Shown: one piece after another, positions 5,429-7,295 of the stretch
How positions within the stretch are numbered: the stretch's first letter is position 1
How the letters are laid out: every line of letters begins with the position of its first letter
Assembly (NCBI GenBank): GCA_012515925.1
Contig: JAAYXM010000073.1
Coordinates: 1-7,295, forward strand
Length of the DNA: 7,295 bases
Direction of reading: 5' to 3'
Source of the DNA: Clostridiales bacterium
GTDB lineage: Bacteria > Bacillota > Clostridia > Oscillospirales > JAAYXM01
Translations under genes and position numbers: made by a program
The notes under the pieces: generated by a model
Told to the model about the DNA's origin: nothing
Seen by the model: only the letters and a program-made list of their open reading frames with translations
The model's database searches: none

Positions 5429-7067
5429 AAAGTCAATAAAGATTTTACCCTCACTGATAACGGTCACGGTGTGCAACGCGCTGCTCGCGGCTTTTGTCGT
5501 GTACACCGCGCTGCTGTCAAGGGGAGCGGTGGACGGCGCGGTTTCAAAAAGCTATGATATGCTTTTTAAATACGGCGCGCTGCTTTTTTTTGCTGTTTTC
5601 GCGCAGTTTATACTCAGACTTATCGGCCGTCGGCTTGAATACCACATCAATGCGAGACTCGAAACCTCACTGACGCGGCAGATTTTTGTCAATGTTTTGA
5701 AAAAGGATTATCTGACCGTAACGGGCTATCACAGCGGCGAAATAATGAACCGGCTTACTAACGACGTAAACTATATATCGGGCACCATCGCGAACCTGCT
5801 GCCGCAGGTTACGTCACTGATTACCCGTCTGGTTCTCGCGTTCGGCGCGCTCTGCGCTTTGGATATAAGCTTTGCGCTGATATTCGTTATCGCGGGGCTG
5901 TTTGTGTTCATTGTCTCGCGACTGTTCAGACGCACTATGAAAAGGCTGCACAAAAACGTTCAGGCCGCGAGCGGGCTTGTGCGTTCTTTTATTCAGGAGA
6001 GCTTTGAAAACCTCCTGATAGTTAAAACCTTCGGGATAGAAAACAAAATCGACGAAAAAACCAAGCTTTTATCCGACGATTATTACGGCGCCCGCATGCG
6101 TCAGGCGAAATACTCGGTATACGCGAGCTCGGGTATCTCGCTTCTGTTTTCTCTCGGATATATTTACGCGATTATCTGGGGCGCGAGCGGCATATACAGG
6201 GACATCGTCACATTCGGAACCCTTACCGCGGTTTTACAGCTTGTCAACCAGGTGCAGATGCCGTTTAGCGCGATGTCGGGCGTTATGACGAAATTCTATT
6301 CCACACTGGCGTCAGCCGAACGGCTGATTGAGCTTGAAAAGCTCTGCGAGAAGCCCGCCGTTGATTTTTACGAGCCGGACCGCGATTTCGAATATATCGA
6401 GTTTAAAAACGTTTCTTTTAAATATGACCGCGAAACCGTACTGGAGGATATTAATCTGCGTATAAACCGCGGCGAGCTGGTGCTTGTCTCGGGTATTTCC
6501 GGCATAGGCAAAAGCACGCTGCTGAAGCTCCTGCTCGGCGTTTTGCACCCGGGCGAGGGCGAAATAAACCTTAAGATAAATTCGGGAAAAACCGTTAAAA
6601 TAGATTCCGGGACGCGCGGCATGTTCGCGTACGTCCCGCAGGGTAACCTGATGCTTTCCGGCACAATCAGGGAAAACCTGATGCTGGTGAATGAGAACGC
6701 GGCGCCGGAAGAGCTCGAACGCGCAATCGGGATAAGCTGCGCGATTGATTTCATCGAGACTTTGCCCGACGGCCTTGACACAATAATCGGCGAGCGCGGG
6801 CAAGGCTTGTCCGAGGGACAAATCCAGCGGCTCGCGATTGCCCGGGCGGTTTTAAGCGGCGCTCCGATACTGCTTTTGGACGAGGCCACCTCCGCGCTTG
6901 ACGAGGAGACGGAAAAGCGGGTATTAAACAATATCATGGCGTTAAACGACGTTACATGCATACTTATATCGCATAAGAACGCGGCGCGCGGGATATGCGG
7001 GCGGGAGTACTGTATAGAAAACAGGAGAATCAGAGAAAGCGAGAGTGCGAAAAATGAAAACCTTTAG
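5394..7067 (+). CDS. ABC exporter half-transporter (membrane domain fused to ATPase), no peptidase domain
   Basis: A 557-residue type IV ABC exporter subunit that would work as a dimer in the cytoplasmic membrane. The N-terminal part carries hydrophobic helices at about 17-41, 57-77, 135-178 (two helices) and 240-265, plus a weaker sixth. The ATPase domain begins near residue 330. Its Walker A is GISGIGKST (367-375, Lys373), the Q-loop Gln is 416, the signature is LSEGQ (472-476, a variant of LSGGQ), the Walker B Asp-Glu pair is 496-497 in LLLDEATSALD, and the H-loop His is 527. All ATPase motifs are intact. There is no N-terminal C39 peptidase domain, so leader removal, if any, would need a separate enzyme such as the upstream S24/S26 protein. 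The substrate is unknown; export of a peptide is inferred from the neighbours. It overlaps the next gene by 14 bases. Confidence 0.93.
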   Translation: MKDSEALKWIYKKSIKILPSLITVTVCNALLAAFVVYTALLSRGAVDGAVSKSYDMLFKYGALLFFAVFAQFILRLIGRRLEYHINARLETSLTRQIFVNVLKKDYLTVTGYHSGEIMNRLTNDVNYISGTIANLLPQVTSLITRLVLAFGALCALDISFALIFVIAGLFVFIVSRLFRRTMKRLHKNVQAASGLVRSFIQESFENLLIVKTFGIENKIDEKTKLLSDDYYGARMRQAKYSVYASSGISLLFSLGYIYAIIWGASGIYRDIVTFGTLTAVLQLVNQVQMPFSAMSGVMTKFYSTLASAERLIELEKLCEKPAVDFYEPDRDFEYIEFKNVSFKYDRETVLEDINLRINRGELVLVSGISGIGKSTLLKLLLGVLHPGEGEINLKINSGKTVKIDSGTRGMFAYVPQGNLMLSGTIRENLMLVNENAAPEELERAIGISCAIDFIETLPDGLDTIIGERGQGLSEGQIQRLAIARAVLSGAPILLLDEATSALDEETEKRVLNNIMALNDVTCILISHKNAARGICGREYCIENRRIRESESAKNENL

Positions 7068-7295
7068 AAAAGTACTGGGTTTCAACCTGCCAACCCGACG
7101 GGGGCTTGTAAATATAACGCCGCAGGTCGCGGAAGCGATACGCGAAAGCGGTGTAACCGAGGGCATATTGCTTGTAAACGCTATGAATATTACCGCAAGC
7201 GTGTTTATTAACGACGACGAAAGCGGGCTGCACCACGATTTTGAAGCCTGGCTCGAAAGCTTAGCGCCCGAAAAGCCTTACAGCCGGTACAGGCA
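7054..7295 (+). CDS. YjbQ/UPF0047 family protein, 3' truncated by the window
   Basis: The first 80 codons are visible, out of the usual roughly 130-140. The sequence RRGLVNITPQV, EGILLVNAMNITASVFIND and DESGLHHDFEAWLE is characteristic of the YjbQ/UPF0047 family (PF01894). Some members are annotated as secondary thiamine-phosphate synthase because E. coli YjbQ shows weak activity of that kind; the physiological role is not settled. The paired His in GLHHD belongs to the conserved putative active or metal site. The ATG at 7054 overlaps the end of the ABC gene by 14 bases, with only a weak purine-rich ribosome binding site (GAGAG, 7041-7045), so coupling to the upstream gene is likely. Whether it belongs functionally to the operon or is only co-transcribed cannot be told. 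Confidence 0.9.
   Translation, partial: MKTFRKVLGFNLPTRRGLVNITPQVAEAIRESGVTEGILLVNAMNITASVFINDDESGLHHDFEAWLESLAPEKPYSRYR

Noticed and set aside
5394..5560. C39 bacteriocin-type peptidase domain at the exporter N-terminus
   Set aside because: The protein enters its first membrane helix at about residue 17, leaving no room for a roughly 130-residue peptidase domain, and there is no catalytic Cys motif.
6312..6961. Long antisense open frames under the ABC ATPase domain
   Set aside because: They mirror codon bias of the real gene on the other strand, have no ribosome binding site support that I can see and no family similarity, while the + strand has every ABC motif intact.

Overview
The window reads as a bacterial chromosome segment, most likely from an anaerobic member of the Clostridia (Firmicutes). 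The reasons are a pyruvate:ferredoxin oxidoreductase of clostridial type, a DUF1540 cysteine-rich miniprotein, strong GGAGG-type ribosome binding sites, TTG start codons and tightly overlapping genes. No genus can be assigned by eye.

Region 1 (2-3417, + strand) holds nearly all of a pyruvate:ferredoxin oxidoreductase gene (PFOR, nifJ/por). Its first few dozen codons lie before the window. The gene is broken by a one-base frameshift at an A-run (2071-2075), between the two ferredoxin-like 4Fe-4S motifs. Both halves are otherwise intact and carry every expected domain, so a homopolymer sequencing or assembly error, or a very recent mutation, is more likely than an old pseudogene. A strong hairpin (3436-3460) ends the gene.

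Region 2 (3473-3926) starts with a second hairpin, of REP/mobile-repeat type, whose right arm supplies the last codon and the stop of a small minus-strand DUF1540 gene (3509-3676). About 250 bases between that gene and the next, divergent gene hold a candidate promoter and a structured leader for the downstream operon, plus a short inverted repeat upstream of DUF1540.

Region 3 (3927-7295, + strand) is the most interesting part. It is a compact, translationally coupled operon: an HPr-kinase/PEPCK-like P-loop protein, a PqqD-family (RiPP recognition element type) protein, an S24/S26 signal-peptidase-like protein with a Ser/His dyad, a full-length ABC exporter half-transporter without a C39 peptidase domain, and the start of a YjbQ/UPF0047 gene cut by the window end. 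A PqqD-like recognition domain, a peptidase, an exporter and a kinase together resemble a ribosomal-peptide modification and export cassette. However, no precursor peptide, radical SAM enzyme or cyclase is visible. The substrate and product are unknown, and the peptide hypothesis is inference from gene content.
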